64,000 bases of DNA from Pseudomonadota bacterium (GCA_023435725.1 JAEYRD010000112.1:107486-171485), one strand, 5' to 3'. Shown: positions 53,930 through 62,366, counted from the stretch's first letter. Notes: generated by a model from the letters alone, not told the origin. Made by a program: numbers and translations.

Positions 53930-54469
53930 TCAGCGCGGCGCCAGTACCATGACGACCTGACGGCCTTCGAACCGCGCGTCCTGCTCGACCTTGGCGAGCT
54001 CGGCGACGTCGGTCTTGATCTTGTCGAGCAGCTTGGTGCCGATCTCCTGGTGCGCCATTTCGCGGCCGCGATAGCGCAGCGTGATCTTGACCTTGTCGCC
54101 CTCTTCGAAGAACCGCTGCATCGCGCGCATCTTCACGTCGTAATCGTGATCGTCGATCATCGGGCGGAGCTTGATCTCCTTGATCTCGACGGTCTTCTGC
54201 CGCTTGCGGGCTTCGGCGGCTTTTTTCTGAGCGGAATACTTGTACTTCCCGTAGTCCATGATCTTGCAGACGGGAGGGCTGACATTTGGCGAAATCTCGA
54301 CCAGATCCATGCCAGCTTCCTGGGCCATCTTGATGGCGACGACGGTCTCGACCGTGCCCTTGTTGTCACCGGCCTGATCGATCAGCTGGATCTGTGCGTT
54401 GCGAATATCATCATTGATGCGCGGCCCGTCTTTGCTGGCAACGGGCGGGGCTTTATTAGGACGGCGAAT
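53930..54469 (-). CDS. infC: translation initiation factor IF-3 (ATT start codon)
   Basis: The 179-residue protein has all IF-3 features: GPRINDDIRNAQIQLIDQAG, the linker with CKIMDYGKYKYSAQKKAAEA, and the C-domain KITLRYRGREMAHQEIG. It prevents premature subunit joining and checks initiator tRNA and start codons. No ATG, GTG or TTG lies near the conserved N-terminus. The frame does contain ATT at 54469-54467, with ggag 8 nt upstream, exactly where the product should begin (IRRPNKAPPV). E. coli infC also uses ATT, which lets IF-3 repress its own synthesis. The long upstream frame is rejected. Confidence 0.93.
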   Translation of the reverse strand: MRRPNKAPPVASKDGPRINDDIRNAQIQLIDQAGDNKGTVETVVAIKMAQEAGMDLVEISPNVSPPVCKIMDYGKYKYSAQKKAAEARKRQKTVEIKEIKLRPMIDDHDYDVKMRAMQRFFEEGDKVKITLRYRGREMAHQEIGTKLLDKIKTDVAELAKVEQDARFEGRQVVMVLAPR

Positions 54470-54728
54470 GGGTGGTTCTCCAACGTTGTGAAAGAAGCGG
54501 CTATTTTGAAGGAAGATGCGTTTGCCGGCAAGTCGACAAGCAAGTCGCTGGTGCCGCGATCGAAAAAGCCTCAAATGCGAGGCATTTTGGTCACGCCCAT
54601 CAGCACGTCGCTCGACATAGACACCTTGCTTCTGTTCCGCAAGCGTCCCAAAGGGCCAATGCCGGCATGGGATTACGCCGCGGAACACGCCCGAACAGCA
54701 CAAACCGCACAGCCAGAGTAAGCGTTCC

Positions 54729-55541
54729 ATGACCAATGCAATTCCCGATGCCGTGCTCTATTTCATCGACGTGGGTGACGGCCCGTCCGCACGCCGGATC
54801 GCCGTGCGCAGCCGTCGCGGACAGGGATCCGGGCAAGGACCTGGGCAAGGACCTGGGCTCGTCTGGCTCGGCGGGTTCAAGTCGGACATGCAAGGCACCA
54901 AGGCGGTGGCGCTGGACGACTGGGCCAGGGACCACGGCCGCGCCATGGTCCGGTTCGACTATTCCGGCCACGGCGAATCCGGCGGCGATTTCGCCGATGG
55001 AACCATCGGGCGCTGGCTGGAGGAGAGCGTGGCGGTGTTCGAGCGGCTCTGTGACGGTCCGCAGGTTCTGATCGGTTCCTCCATGGGCGGCTGGATGGCG
55101 CTTCTGCTCGCGCGCGAGATCAGGAAGCGGACCAGCAAGGCCTCGCTCGCCGGCCTCGTGCTGATCGCGCCGGCGCCCGACTTCACCGAGGAACTGATGT
55201 GGAAGAATTTTCCGGCCGGGGTGAAGAAAGAGATCGAGACCAAGGGCGTCTGGCTGCGGCCCTCGGAATATGGCGACGGCTCGCCCTATCCGATCACGCG
55301 GAACCTGATCGAGGAGGGGCGCAATCATCTGCTGCTCGGCAGCGCCATCGATCTCGGCTGCCCCGTCCGAATCCTGCAGGGCGCGCAGGATCCTGATGTG
55401 CCGTGGCAGCATGCGTTTGCACTGACGCACCGGCTGCCGGCCGACGACGTCGTGCTGACCATGATCCAGGACGGCGACCACCGCCTGTCGCGCCCGCAGG
55501 ACATCGCGCGCATTCTTGCCGCCGTGGCGGAGATCGAGTGA
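54729..55541 (+). CDS. alpha/beta hydrolase
   Basis: The 270-residue enzyme has the nucleophile elbow GSSMGGW (Ser near residue 119), an oxyanion-region VWLGGFKSDMQGTKA, MVRFDYSGHGESGG, an acid in GAQDPDVPW and His in QDGDHRLSRP. This pattern resembles the ABHD10-like/serine aminopeptidase group; the substrate is unknown. Residues about 31-43 are a repeat, GQGSGQGPGQGPG, encoded by a 12-bp tandem repeat at 54819-54854, which may vary in length among strains. It is divergent from infC. Confidence 0.9.
   Translation: MTNAIPDAVLYFIDVGDGPSARRIAVRSRRGQGSGQGPGQGPGLVWLGGFKSDMQGTKAVALDDWARDHGRAMVRFDYSGHGESGGDFADGTIGRWLEESVAVFERLCDGPQVLIGSSMGGWMALLLAREIRKRTSKASLAGLVLIAPAPDFTEELMWKNFPAGVKKEIETKGVWLRPSEYGDGSPYPITRNLIEEGRNHLLLGSAIDLGCPVRILQGAQDPDVPWQHAFALTHRLPADDVVLTMIQDGDHRLSRPQDIARILAAVAEIE
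54819..54854. repeat. 12-bp tandem repeat inside the alpha/beta hydrolase gene
   Basis: gggcaaggacct occurs at 54831-54842 and 54843-54854 without mismatch, after a degenerate unit ggacagggatcc at 54819-54830. The period is in-frame, so copy changes would alter only a Gly/Gln/Pro linker. Confidence 0.8.
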
Positions 55542-55560
55542 AGATGTTGCCCAACACTCG

Positions 55561-55596
55561 ATGTCATCGCCCGAACATCAAGCCGGGGCATGACGG
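55561..55596. repeat. dispersed repeat, family E, single hairpin
   Basis: atgtcatcgcccgaacatca followed by agccggggcatgac forms a loose gtcatgcc/ggcatgac-type palindrome, like the left and right ends of 57172-57275. It fills the gap between the hydrolase and SnoaL-like genes. Confidence 0.5.
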
Positions 55597-55620
55597 AGAG
55601 CTCGGAAGGGAGAGCCGCCG

Positions 55621-56088
55621 ATGACCACCACCGCCATGCTGCGCGCCTTCTGCGACGCGGTCGAGCAGCGCAACGGCAAGGCCTTTGCCGAACTGTTCAC
55701 CGCGGACGGCGTCTATCACGACGTCTTCTATGGCGCATTCGAAGGCCGCACCAAAATCGCCGCGATGGTCGATGACTGGTTCTATCGCGCGGCGACCGAT
55801 TTCCGCTGGGACATGCATGACCCCGTAACCAACGGCACCACGCTCTATGCGCGCTACACTTTCAGCTACCGCTCGACGTTGCCGGAGGCGGGCGGCGCGC
55901 GGGCGATGTTCGAGGGCGTCGCGATCATGACACTGCGCGACGGCAAGATCGCCGGCTATCACGAGGTCGCCAACACGGCGCCGGCGTTCGTCGATCTGAA
56001 GTTTGCGCCGGAGCGGATCGCGAAGATCGTCGGCAAGCAGGGCGCCGAGCTGAAGGCGCGGCCGGAGATGACGCGGCATTTGGGCTAG
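55621..56088 (+). CDS. SnoaL-like (NTF2 fold) protein
   Basis: The 155-residue protein has the cone-shaped NTF2-like pattern: AMLRAFCDAVEQRNGKAFAE, LFTADGVYHDVFYGAFEGRT, and strands ending in VAIMTLRDGKIAGYHEVANT. Members range from polyketide cyclases to steroid isomerases and many of unknown role. No partner biosynthetic genes are present here, so no substrate can be named. Confidence 0.85.
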   Translation: MTTTAMLRAFCDAVEQRNGKAFAELFTADGVYHDVFYGAFEGRTKIAAMVDDWFYRAATDFRWDMHDPVTNGTTLYARYTFSYRSTLPEAGGARAMFEGVAIMTLRDGKIAGYHEVANTAPAFVDLKFAPERIAKIVGKQGAELKARPEMTRHLG

Positions 56089-56102
56089 CCATCTCCTCAT
56101 CG

Positions 56103-56272
56103 TCTTTCCGGGGCGCGCCCTTGGCGCGAGCCCGGAATCCATCCAACCGCAAACCTTGAGGCCCGATGGCTTCCGGGCTCACGCATCCAAGTTGGCTGTT
56201 GCCGACTTGGACCACTTCAGTGCCTAACTCGGGTAAACCGGAGTTAGGTGGCGTGCCCCGGAATGACGGCTG
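56103..56272. repeat. dispersed long inverted repeat, family D
   Basis: Left end tttccggggcgcgcccttgg and gagcccggaatccat; right end gtggcgtgccccggaatgac. Between them is a second hairpin, ctaactcgggt/ccggagttag. It is related to 47490-47643 and sits between the convergent SnoaL-like and thioesterase genes. Confidence 0.65.
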
Positions 56273-56287
56273 GAAAGATATCGCGAA

Positions 56288-57085
56288 CTACGGCGGCGGT
56301 GGCTTCGCCATCGGCTTGCGTTGCGCCAGCGCCGCGACCGTCGCGGTGCCGATCGGGCCCTGTTCGTCATAGAGCCAGCATTCGCCGATCGCGACGCCGT
56401 CGGTGGCCTGGTGATTCATCACCTCGAAGCCGATCCAGTTCGTCACCGGCAAGCGGTGCAGATAGATCGTCACGTCGCTGTTGATGTAGCCGAGGCCCTT
56501 GTCGCCGGCATTGGCAAAAGGGCTCGCGAAGTCGGCGCCGGTCGCGACGTGGACGAAGGGCGTCATCCGCACACCCGCAACGAGCTCGCGCACCTCGCTC
56601 ATCCAGAGCCGCCGCGGACCGAGCGAGCCCATATGGCCGACGATCGGTCGTGTCGCCCATTTGCCGTTCATGCCGAGCCTGGGATCGGTGGGCTTGGGAA
56701 TGTCGGCCGGCTTCGGCGCATCCCAGTTCGGCGGCGACCAGACATTGCCGTCCGGGTTCTGCGTTCGCCGCAGCAACTGGCACGAGGCGCGCGCCATGCT
56801 GACGCCGGCCGAGAAGAATTCCGCCTCGACCACGCGGATGCGCAGGCCGTCGCGGATCAGCCGCGTCGTCACCTCGATCGGCTTGTCGATGGTTGGCAGC
56901 CTGAACATGTCGACGGTGAGCCGCGCCGGCACGAATTCAGGACCGGAATGACGCTCCTCGATGGCGAAGCCGAGTAGGCCGATGATGACGCGTCCGTGCA
57001 GCGATTTCGGATCCCACGGACCGTTGGCGACTTCCGTCGGATGGAATGTATCGCCGTCGCGGGTGAAGAAGGGCATGTTTGTCAT
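56288..57085 (-). CDS. acyl-CoA thioesterase family protein (double hot-dog)
   Basis: The 265-residue protein reads as a two-hot-dog thioesterase. Examples are PWDPKSLHGRVIIGLLGFAI in the first domain, VVEAEFFSAGVSMARASCQL, then FEVMNHQATDGVAIGECWLY in the second. This matches the acyl-CoA thioesterase (TesB-like/4HBT_3) superfamily. Substrate chain length is unknown. ATG 57085 (MTNMPFFTRDGDTFHPTEVA) is preferred to a start 36 bp upstream. Confidence 0.82.
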   Translation of the reverse strand: MTNMPFFTRDGDTFHPTEVANGPWDPKSLHGRVIIGLLGFAIEERHSGPEFVPARLTVDMFRLPTIDKPIEVTTRLIRDGLRIRVVEAEFFSAGVSMARASCQLLRRTQNPDGNVWSPPNWDAPKPADIPKPTDPRLGMNGKWATRPIVGHMGSLGPRRLWMSEVRELVAGVRMTPFVHVATGADFASPFANAGDKGLGYINSDVTIYLHRLPVTNWIGFEVMNHQATDGVAIGECWLYDEQGPIGTATVAALAQRKPMAKPPPP

Positions 57086-57171
57086 GGCGCGCGACCTTGA
57101 AGGAAGCTGCGGGGAAATCAAGTGTGGCGCGTTGGGTCAGGTGCGGAGTGCTCTTTCCACGCACTCCGCTG

Positions 57172-57275
57172 TCATCGCCCGACTTGATCGGGCGATCCAG
57201 TATTCCAGAGGCAGTTGTGATTGAATCAAGGAGCCGCGGCGTACTGGATGCCCCGGTCAAGCTGGGGCATGACAC
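57172..57275. repeat. dispersed inverted repeat, family E
   Basis: gtcatcgcccgacttgatcg with gggcgatccagtattccag at one end, and gtactggatgccccggtcaa with gctggggcatgac at the other, give a roughly 100-bp hairpin with nested stems. It occupies the gap between the thioesterase and queG genes, where it can end the queG transcript. Confidence 0.7.
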
Positions 57276-57281
57276 CGAGAG

Positions 57282-58457
57282 TTAGGAAGCGAGGTCCCAT
57301 TCCTCACGCACAGCATCGTCCAATTCGCGCTTGAGCATATCAAGCTTCATCGCCTCAAACTCTTCCCGCGGCATCAATTGCCCCACCGCCCACACCGCCG
57401 CTCCGCGCACCAGCGGGCTTGCATCGTCCAGCAATCGCTCCGCCTCTGCCGCCAGCGCCGCATCGCCGGAGTTGCCGATCGCGATCAGCACGTTGCGCAG
57501 GAAGCGGTCGCGCCCGATGCGCTTGACCGGTGACTTCGTGAACAGCGCGCGGAACGCTGCATCGTCGAGGCGCGCGAGTTCAGCGAGACCGGGGGCGCGT
57601 AATTCGTCACGCGCAGCGAGTTTTGCTTCGCGGCCTTCCTGCGCGAACTTGTTCCACGGGCAGGCTGCGAGGCAGTCGTCGCAGCCATAGATGCGGTTGC
57701 CGATGCTCTTGCGAAACTCGTGCGGGATCGGTCCCTTGTTCTCGATGGTGAGGTACGAGATGCAGCGCCGCGCATCGAGCCGGTAGGGTGCGGGAAAGGC
57801 CGCTGTCGGGCAGATGTCGAGGCACGCCTGGCACGATCCGCAATGATCGATCTCCGCGTCGTCGCGCGGCAGTTCCAGCGTGGTGTAGATCGCGCCGAGA
57901 AACAGCCATGAGCCGAATTCGCGCGAGACGAGATTGGTGTGCTTGCCCTGCCAGCCGAGATGCGCGGCCTGCGCCAGCGGTTTCTCCATCACCGCCGCGG
58001 TATCGACGAACACCTTGACTTCGGACGGCGCGGTCGCGACCAGCCAGCGCGCCAGCGCCTTCAGCCGCTTCTTGATCAAATCGTGATAGTCGTCGCCCTG
58101 CGCATAGACCGAGATCGCCGCGCGCGTGCGCTGCTTCAGGATCGCGAGCGGATCCTGGTCGGGGCCGTAATTGACGCCGAGCATGATCACCGAGCGCACG
58201 TCCTGCCACAGCCCGCGCGGATCGACCCGGCGCTCCGGCTGCGCCGCGAGCCAGTCCATGTCGCCATGGCCGCCCGAAGCGATGAATTCGAGAAAATGCT
58301 TTCCTGCATTTTCGATCGTGCCTGATACGGTGATGCCAATGCAGTCGAAGCCGAGCGCGCGCGCTTCGTGCACCAGCGCCGCCCTCAATTCAGTCGCATT
58401 GGTATTCAGAAGTCGAGGTCCACGTAGGTCCGCGACGCCGGCACGCCCGCCAGCCAT
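57282..58457 (-). CDS. queG: epoxyqueuosine reductase QueG
   Basis: The 391-residue protein shows the QueG layout. The cobalamin-binding N-domain includes GHGDMDWLAAQPERRVDPRG and KVFVDTAAVMEKPLAQAAHL. Two 4Fe-4S motifs follow (CGSCQACLDICPTAAF; CISYLTIENKGPIP ... YGCDDCLAACPWNKF), with C-terminal HEAT-like helices (FLRNVLIAIGNSGDAALAAE). It makes queuosine in tRNA from epoxyqueuosine. The start is uncertain: ATG 58457 overlaps the GST gene by 52 bp, whereas TTG 58388 gives a shorter protein closer to E. coli. Confidence 0.93.
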   Translation of the reverse strand: MAGGRAGVADLRGPRLLNTNATELRAALVHEARALGFDCIGITVSGTIENAGKHFLEFIASGGHGDMDWLAAQPERRVDPRGLWQDVRSVIMLGVNYGPDQDPLAILKQRTRAAISVYAQGDDYHDLIKKRLKALARWLVATAPSEVKVFVDTAAVMEKPLAQAAHLGWQGKHTNLVSREFGSWLFLGAIYTTLELPRDDAEIDHCGSCQACLDICPTAAFPAPYRLDARRCISYLTIENKGPIPHEFRKSIGNRIYGCDDCLAACPWNKFAQEGREAKLAARDELRAPGLAELARLDDAAFRALFTKSPVKRIGRDRFLRNVLIAIGNSGDAALAAEAERLLDDASPLVRGAAVWAVGQLMPREEFEAMKLDMLKRELDDAVREEWDLAS

Positions 58458-59098
58458 TCGCTCAGCAGCGGACGGAACGACGGGCGGGATTTCACCCGCG
58501 CGTACCACGCCTTTGCTGCGTCGTCCTCGCTCCATGGCACGTCGCCCAGATAGTCGATCGCCGAAAGATGCGCCGCGGCGGCGAGATCCGCGTAGGTGAG
58601 CCGGTCGCCGGCGAGGAAGTTTCGCGTCTGCGCCAGCCAGCCGATATAGGCCAGATGATAGCGCACGTTTGCCTTGGCGGCTCGCATCACGTCGGCCGAG
58701 GGCGGACCGCCGCCGTTCTCCTCGCTCATGAAGCGCTTGTAGATACGCTCGGTGACGAGAGGATGGGAGACCTCCTCGAAGAACTTTTCGTTGAACCAGG
58801 CCATCAGCCGGCGCACTTCGACGCGCTCGGCGATCGTGTCCGGCATCAAGCGCTTGGGTCCCATCTCAGCGCCATAGGCCTCGTCGACATACTCGGCGAT
58901 GATGGCCGCGCCCGGAATCGGCGGCTGCTCGTCGTCCACCAGGACCGGCGTGGTGCCTGCCGCATTGAGCAGCAGAAATGCTTCGCGCCGCTCCCAGCTG
59001 CGCTCTTCGACCAGCCGAATTTCGAGCCCGTATTCTCCCGCGATCAGGCGGATGAAACGCGAATGCGGGCAGAACGGATGGTGGAACAGCGTAAACAT
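58406..59098 (-). CDS. glutathione S-transferase family protein
   Basis: The 230-residue protein has a thioredoxin-like N-domain (MFTLFHHPFCPHSRFIRLIA, with a CPHS active-site motif, then GTTPVLVDDEQPPIPGAAII). A helical C-domain includes FLAGDRLTYADLAAAAHLSA, the GST N-capping-box region. Cys in CPHS suggests an omega/glutaredoxin-like rather than tyrosine-type enzyme. The reaction is unknown. It overlaps the start of queG, so the pair is co-transcribed. Confidence 0.92.
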   Translation of the reverse strand: MFTLFHHPFCPHSRFIRLIAGEYGLEIRLVEERSWERREAFLLLNAAGTTPVLVDDEQPPIPGAAIIAEYVDEAYGAEMGPKRLMPDTIAERVEVRRLMAWFNEKFFEEVSHPLVTERIYKRFMSEENGGGPPSADVMRAAKANVRYHLAYIGWLAQTRNFLAGDRLTYADLAAAAHLSAIDYLGDVPWSEDDAAKAWYARVKSRPSFRPLLSEWLAGVPASRTYVDLDF

Positions 59099-59267
59099 GA
59101 AACCTTTGACTATTTGATGGTGCTTAAGAATCCATCAATGTTTGTGTGGCGCGACACTAGTCCTTCAAAACCGCGAGGCAAGAGCGTGATTTCGCATTTT
59201 GCGATTGCGGCATGGGGACGAATAGGCGAGAAGAGCCCCGCTTTTCCAGCGGAAATGGACCGTAAAT

Positions 59268-60074
59268 ATGTCAGATGTAATACGGGCAGTGATCCTCGGC
59301 ATCATCGAGGGTGTGACCGAGTTCCTACCCGTGTCCTCGACCGGCCACCTGCTGCTCGCGGAGCGCTTCTTCGGCCTCGGTGAAGGCGCCTTCTGGGATT
59401 CGTTTACGGTTCTGATCCAGCTCGGCGCGATCCTTGCGATCGTCGGGTTGTACTTCAGGAAGTTGTGGGACGTTGCGATCGGCTTCTTCACGGGCGATGC
59501 CTATGCACGGCGCTTCGTGATCGGCGTGCTGGTGGCGTTCCTGCCCGCTGTCGTCGTCGGCCTCGTCGCCGGCAAATACATCAAGAGCGTGCTGTTCAAT
59601 CCGTGGGTCGTCTGCTTCACGCTGATCGTCGGCGGCGCCATCCTGCTCTGGGTCGACAAGCTCGATCTCAAGCCGCGCGAGCACGACGCCACCAAGTTTC
59701 CGCTGCTGACGTATCTCTATATCGGCATCGCGCAGTGCGTGGCGATGATCCCGGGCGTGTCTCGTTCCGGTGCCAGCATCGTCGCGGCGATGTTCCTCGG
59801 CGCCGACAAGCGCGCTGCGGCGGAGTTCTCGTTCTTCCTCGCCATCCCCACCATGATCGGCGCGTTCGCCTACGACTTCTACAAGAGCCGCTCCGAGATG
59901 ACGATGGACCACATGGGCATCATCGCGATCGGTTTCGTGGTGTCGTTCATCACCGCGATCATCGTGGTCAAGTCGTTCCTGGAATACGTCACCCGCCACG
60001 GCTTCGTGGTGTTCGCCTGGTGGCGCGTCATCGTCGGCACGCTCGGCCTGATCGCGCTGGCGCTCGGCCATTAG
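59268..60074 (+). CDS. uppP: undecaprenyl-diphosphate phosphatase (BacA/UppP)
   Basis: The 268-residue membrane protein has the two conserved UppP blocks: EGVTEFLPVSSTGHLLLAER near residue 14 and MIPGVSRSGASIVAAMFLGA near residue 160. About eight hydrophobic segments are present. It recycles undecaprenyl diphosphate to the monophosphate carrier used for peptidoglycan and polysaccharide, and confers bacitracin resistance when raised. It is followed, after a repeat, by the DprE1/DprE2-like pair that also uses polyprenyl-phosphate substrates. Confidence 0.97.
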   Translation: MSDVIRAVILGIIEGVTEFLPVSSTGHLLLAERFFGLGEGAFWDSFTVLIQLGAILAIVGLYFRKLWDVAIGFFTGDAYARRFVIGVLVAFLPAVVVGLVAGKYIKSVLFNPWVVCFTLIVGGAILLWVDKLDLKPREHDATKFPLLTYLYIGIAQCVAMIPGVSRSGASIVAAMFLGADKRAAAEFSFFLAIPTMIGAFAYDFYKSRSEMTMDHMGIIAIGFVVSFITAIIVVKSFLEYVTRHGFVVFAWWRVIVGTLGLIALALGH

Positions 60075-60082
60075 GTATGGCC

Positions 60083-60167
60083 GTAGCCCGGATGGAGCGC
60101 AGCGAAATCCGGGGCTGGCGTCGTTTGGGGCTCGATCCCAGATTACGCTACGCTCCATCCGCGCTAC
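60083..60167. repeat. dispersed palindromic repeat, family A
   Basis: gtagcccggatggagcgcag at one end is answered by acgctccatccgcgctac at the other, with an internal agcgaaatccggggct arm. It begins 9 nt after the uppP stop. Confidence 0.8.
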
Positions 60168-60290
60168 GCGGCTGGTGCTCGGCCTTTAACCTCTCAAAAA
60201 CTCGCCGATACGCCTCAACGTAATATAAGCTTTTGATCGGTAGGCAGTTTCCGGGGCAGGGCGGTTCGCGCTCTGCACAGGAGCTGAACC

Positions 60291-61622
60291 ATGACCCTCG
60301 TCAGCGGCTGGGGGCGCTTTCCGGTCGTCGATACCGATCTGCGGCGGCCGCGATCGTTCGCGGCGGTTGGTGAGGCCATCACCGGTCTCGCCGGCGCAGT
60401 TGCGCGCGGCAATGGCCGGGCCTATGGCGACGCGGCCATCGGTGCGGTCGGAACCGTCGTGATGACGGGTTTCGACCGGGTCAGGTCGTTCGATCCGGCG
60501 ACCGGGCGCATCCGCCTGGAGGCCGGTGTGCTGCTATCGGACCTGATCGACACCTTTGGACCCCGCGGCTTCCTCCCCTTCGTCGTGCCGGGCACGCGGT
60601 TTGTCTCGATCGGCGGCGCCATCGCCGCAGATGTGCACGGCAAGAACCACCATTGCGAGGGCGGCTTCGGCCGCTATGTCGACAGCATCCTGCTGCGTAC
60701 CGGGCAGGGCGAAGTCATCGAGGCCTCGCGCGAGCAGAATTCGGATGCCTTCTTCGCGACTGTCGGCGGCATGGGCCTCACCGGCGTCATCCTAGAAGCG
60801 ACGATGCGGCTACGCACCGTCGAGACCGGCTGGATCCGCGAGCGAGTGATTTCCGCGTCCGATCTCGACGCAGCGATGCGCGCGCTCGAGGCCAGCGATT
60901 CCGCGACCTATTCGGTGGCATGGATCGATTGCGCGGCGCGAGGGCGCGACCTTGGCCGCTCGCTGATCTATCTCGGCGAGCACGCACGCGCAGACGAGAT
61001 TCCCGGTGGCGCCGGTGCATTCCCGGCCGGCAAGAATCCCGGGCTCGGCGTGCCCGTCGACCTGCCGTCGATGACGCTGAACCGCTACAGCATCCGCGCT
61101 TTCAACGAACTCTACTACCGCATGGGCGCTAGGCGCGCCGGCGGCAATAATGTGGTTTCGCTCTATCCCTATTTCTTCCCGCTCGACAGCCTCAAAGACT
61201 GGAACCGCATCTATGGCCGGCGCGGCTTCCTGCAGCATCAATGCGTGATCCCCGAGCAGGGTGCGCGCGACGTGCTCGGCGAGATCCTGGGCCGCGTCGC
61301 AAAGCGCGGCGATGCCTCCTTCCTCGCGGTGCTGAAGAAGCTCGGCCAGGGCGACGGCATCATGTCGTTCCCGCTGCCCGGCTACACCCTGGCGCTGGAT
61401 TTCCCGGTCAGGGGCGACATCCTGAATTTCCTCGACGAGATCGATCGCCTGGTCGTCGCCGCCGGCGGCCGGCTCTATCTCGCTAAGGATGCGCGCCAGT
61501 CGCGCGCGACGTTCGAGGCCGGCTATCCGGCCCTGCCGCGCTTCAACGCGATCCGCAAGTCGCTCGATCCCGACGGAAATATCCGCTCGAAACTTTCACA
61601 GCGTCTGTTCGATGAGGTTTAA
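60291..61622 (+). CDS. DprE1-like FAD-dependent oxidoreductase
   Basis: The 443-residue flavoprotein has the VAO/PCMH-type FAD domain: ARGNGRAYGDAAIG near residue 38, then the block PGTRFVSIGGAIAADVHGKN with HH. It ends with LYLAKDARQSRATFEAGYPA and IRKSLDPDGNIRSKLSQRL. This closely parallels mycobacterial DprE1 (decaprenylphosphoryl-ribose 2'-oxidase), including the Tyr-x-x-Lys-Asp region of its substrate pocket. The SDR gene 3 bp downstream resembles DprE2. Together they would epimerise a polyprenyl-phosphoryl ribose to arabinose. Function is inferred from similarity. Confidence 0.85.
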   Translation: MTLVSGWGRFPVVDTDLRRPRSFAAVGEAITGLAGAVARGNGRAYGDAAIGAVGTVVMTGFDRVRSFDPATGRIRLEAGVLLSDLIDTFGPRGFLPFVVPGTRFVSIGGAIAADVHGKNHHCEGGFGRYVDSILLRTGQGEVIEASREQNSDAFFATVGGMGLTGVILEATMRLRTVETGWIRERVISASDLDAAMRALEASDSATYSVAWIDCAARGRDLGRSLIYLGEHARADEIPGGAGAFPAGKNPGLGVPVDLPSMTLNRYSIRAFNELYYRMGARRAGGNNVVSLYPYFFPLDSLKDWNRIYGRRGFLQHQCVIPEQGARDVLGEILGRVAKRGDASFLAVLKKLGQGDGIMSFPLPGYTLALDFPVRGDILNFLDEIDRLVVAAGGRLYLAKDARQSRATFEAGYPALPRFNAIRKSLDPDGNIRSKLSQRLFDEV

Positions 61623-61625
61623 GCC

Positions 61626-62366
61626 GTGACGTCACGCAAGACAGTCCTGGTGCTGGGTGGCTCCTCCGATATCGGCCGCGCCACCGCGCGCGCCTTTGCG
61701 AAGGCGGGGTACGATGTCGCCCTCGCAGGGCGCGACGTCGCCGTGCTGGAGCCTGACGCCGCCGATCTGCGCGCGCGTTACAACGTCGAAGTTGGCATCC
61801 ATAAGTTCGACGTGCTCGACACCGCCGCGTTCGATGGATTTGTCGACGCTCTTCCGGCGTTGCCCGACGTGGTCATCTCGATCGTCGGATTATTGGGCAC
61901 GCAGGAGAGCGCACAGGAAGATCTTGCGCACGCCACGACGATCATGCGCTCGAACTACGAAGGCCCGTCGCTGATCCTCGGCCTGTTCGCGGAGAAGTTC
62001 TTGGCGCGCGGCAACGGCACGATCGTCGGCGTGTCGTCGGTCGCGGGCGATCGCGGCCGCGCCTCGAACTATGTCTACGGCTCGGCCAAGGCCGGCTTCT
62101 CCGCGTTCCTGTCGGGCCTGCGCGCCCGGGCCAGCCGCGGCGGCGTGCAGGTCGTCACGGTGAAGCCCGGCTTCGTCCGCACGAAAATGACGGAAGGCAT
62201 GAAGCTGATCGGGCCGCTCACTGTCGAAGCGCCAGTTGTCGGCGATGCGATCCTTCAGGCGGTCGAGAACAAGACCGACGTCGTCTATGTCAGCGGCAAA
62301 TGGCGCCTCGTGATGCTCATCATCAAGACGCTGCCGGAGGCGATCTTCAAGAAGCTGAAGTTCTGA
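61626..62366 (+). CDS. DprE2-like short-chain dehydrogenase
   Basis: The 246-residue SDR has the NAD(P) loop VLGGSSDIGRATARAF (about 10-25), a Ser of SSVAGDRGRA, and the catalytic YVYGSAKAG (Tyr-x3-Lys). The ending KWRLVMLIIKTLPEAIFKKL matches the C-terminal membrane-associating tail seen in DprE2. With the DprE1-like gene 3 bp upstream it forms the two-step 2'-epimerase. It starts at GTG 61626. The DPPR synthase and arabinosyltransferase partners are not in the window. Confidence 0.83.
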   Translation: MTSRKTVLVLGGSSDIGRATARAFAKAGYDVALAGRDVAVLEPDAADLRARYNVEVGIHKFDVLDTAAFDGFVDALPALPDVVISIVGLLGTQESAQEDLAHATTIMRSNYEGPSLILGLFAEKFLARGNGTIVGVSSVAGDRGRASNYVYGSAKAGFSAFLSGLRARASRGGVQVVTVKPGFVRTKMTEGMKLIGPLTVEAPVVGDAILQAVENKTDVVYVSGKWRLVMLIIKTLPEAIFKKLKF

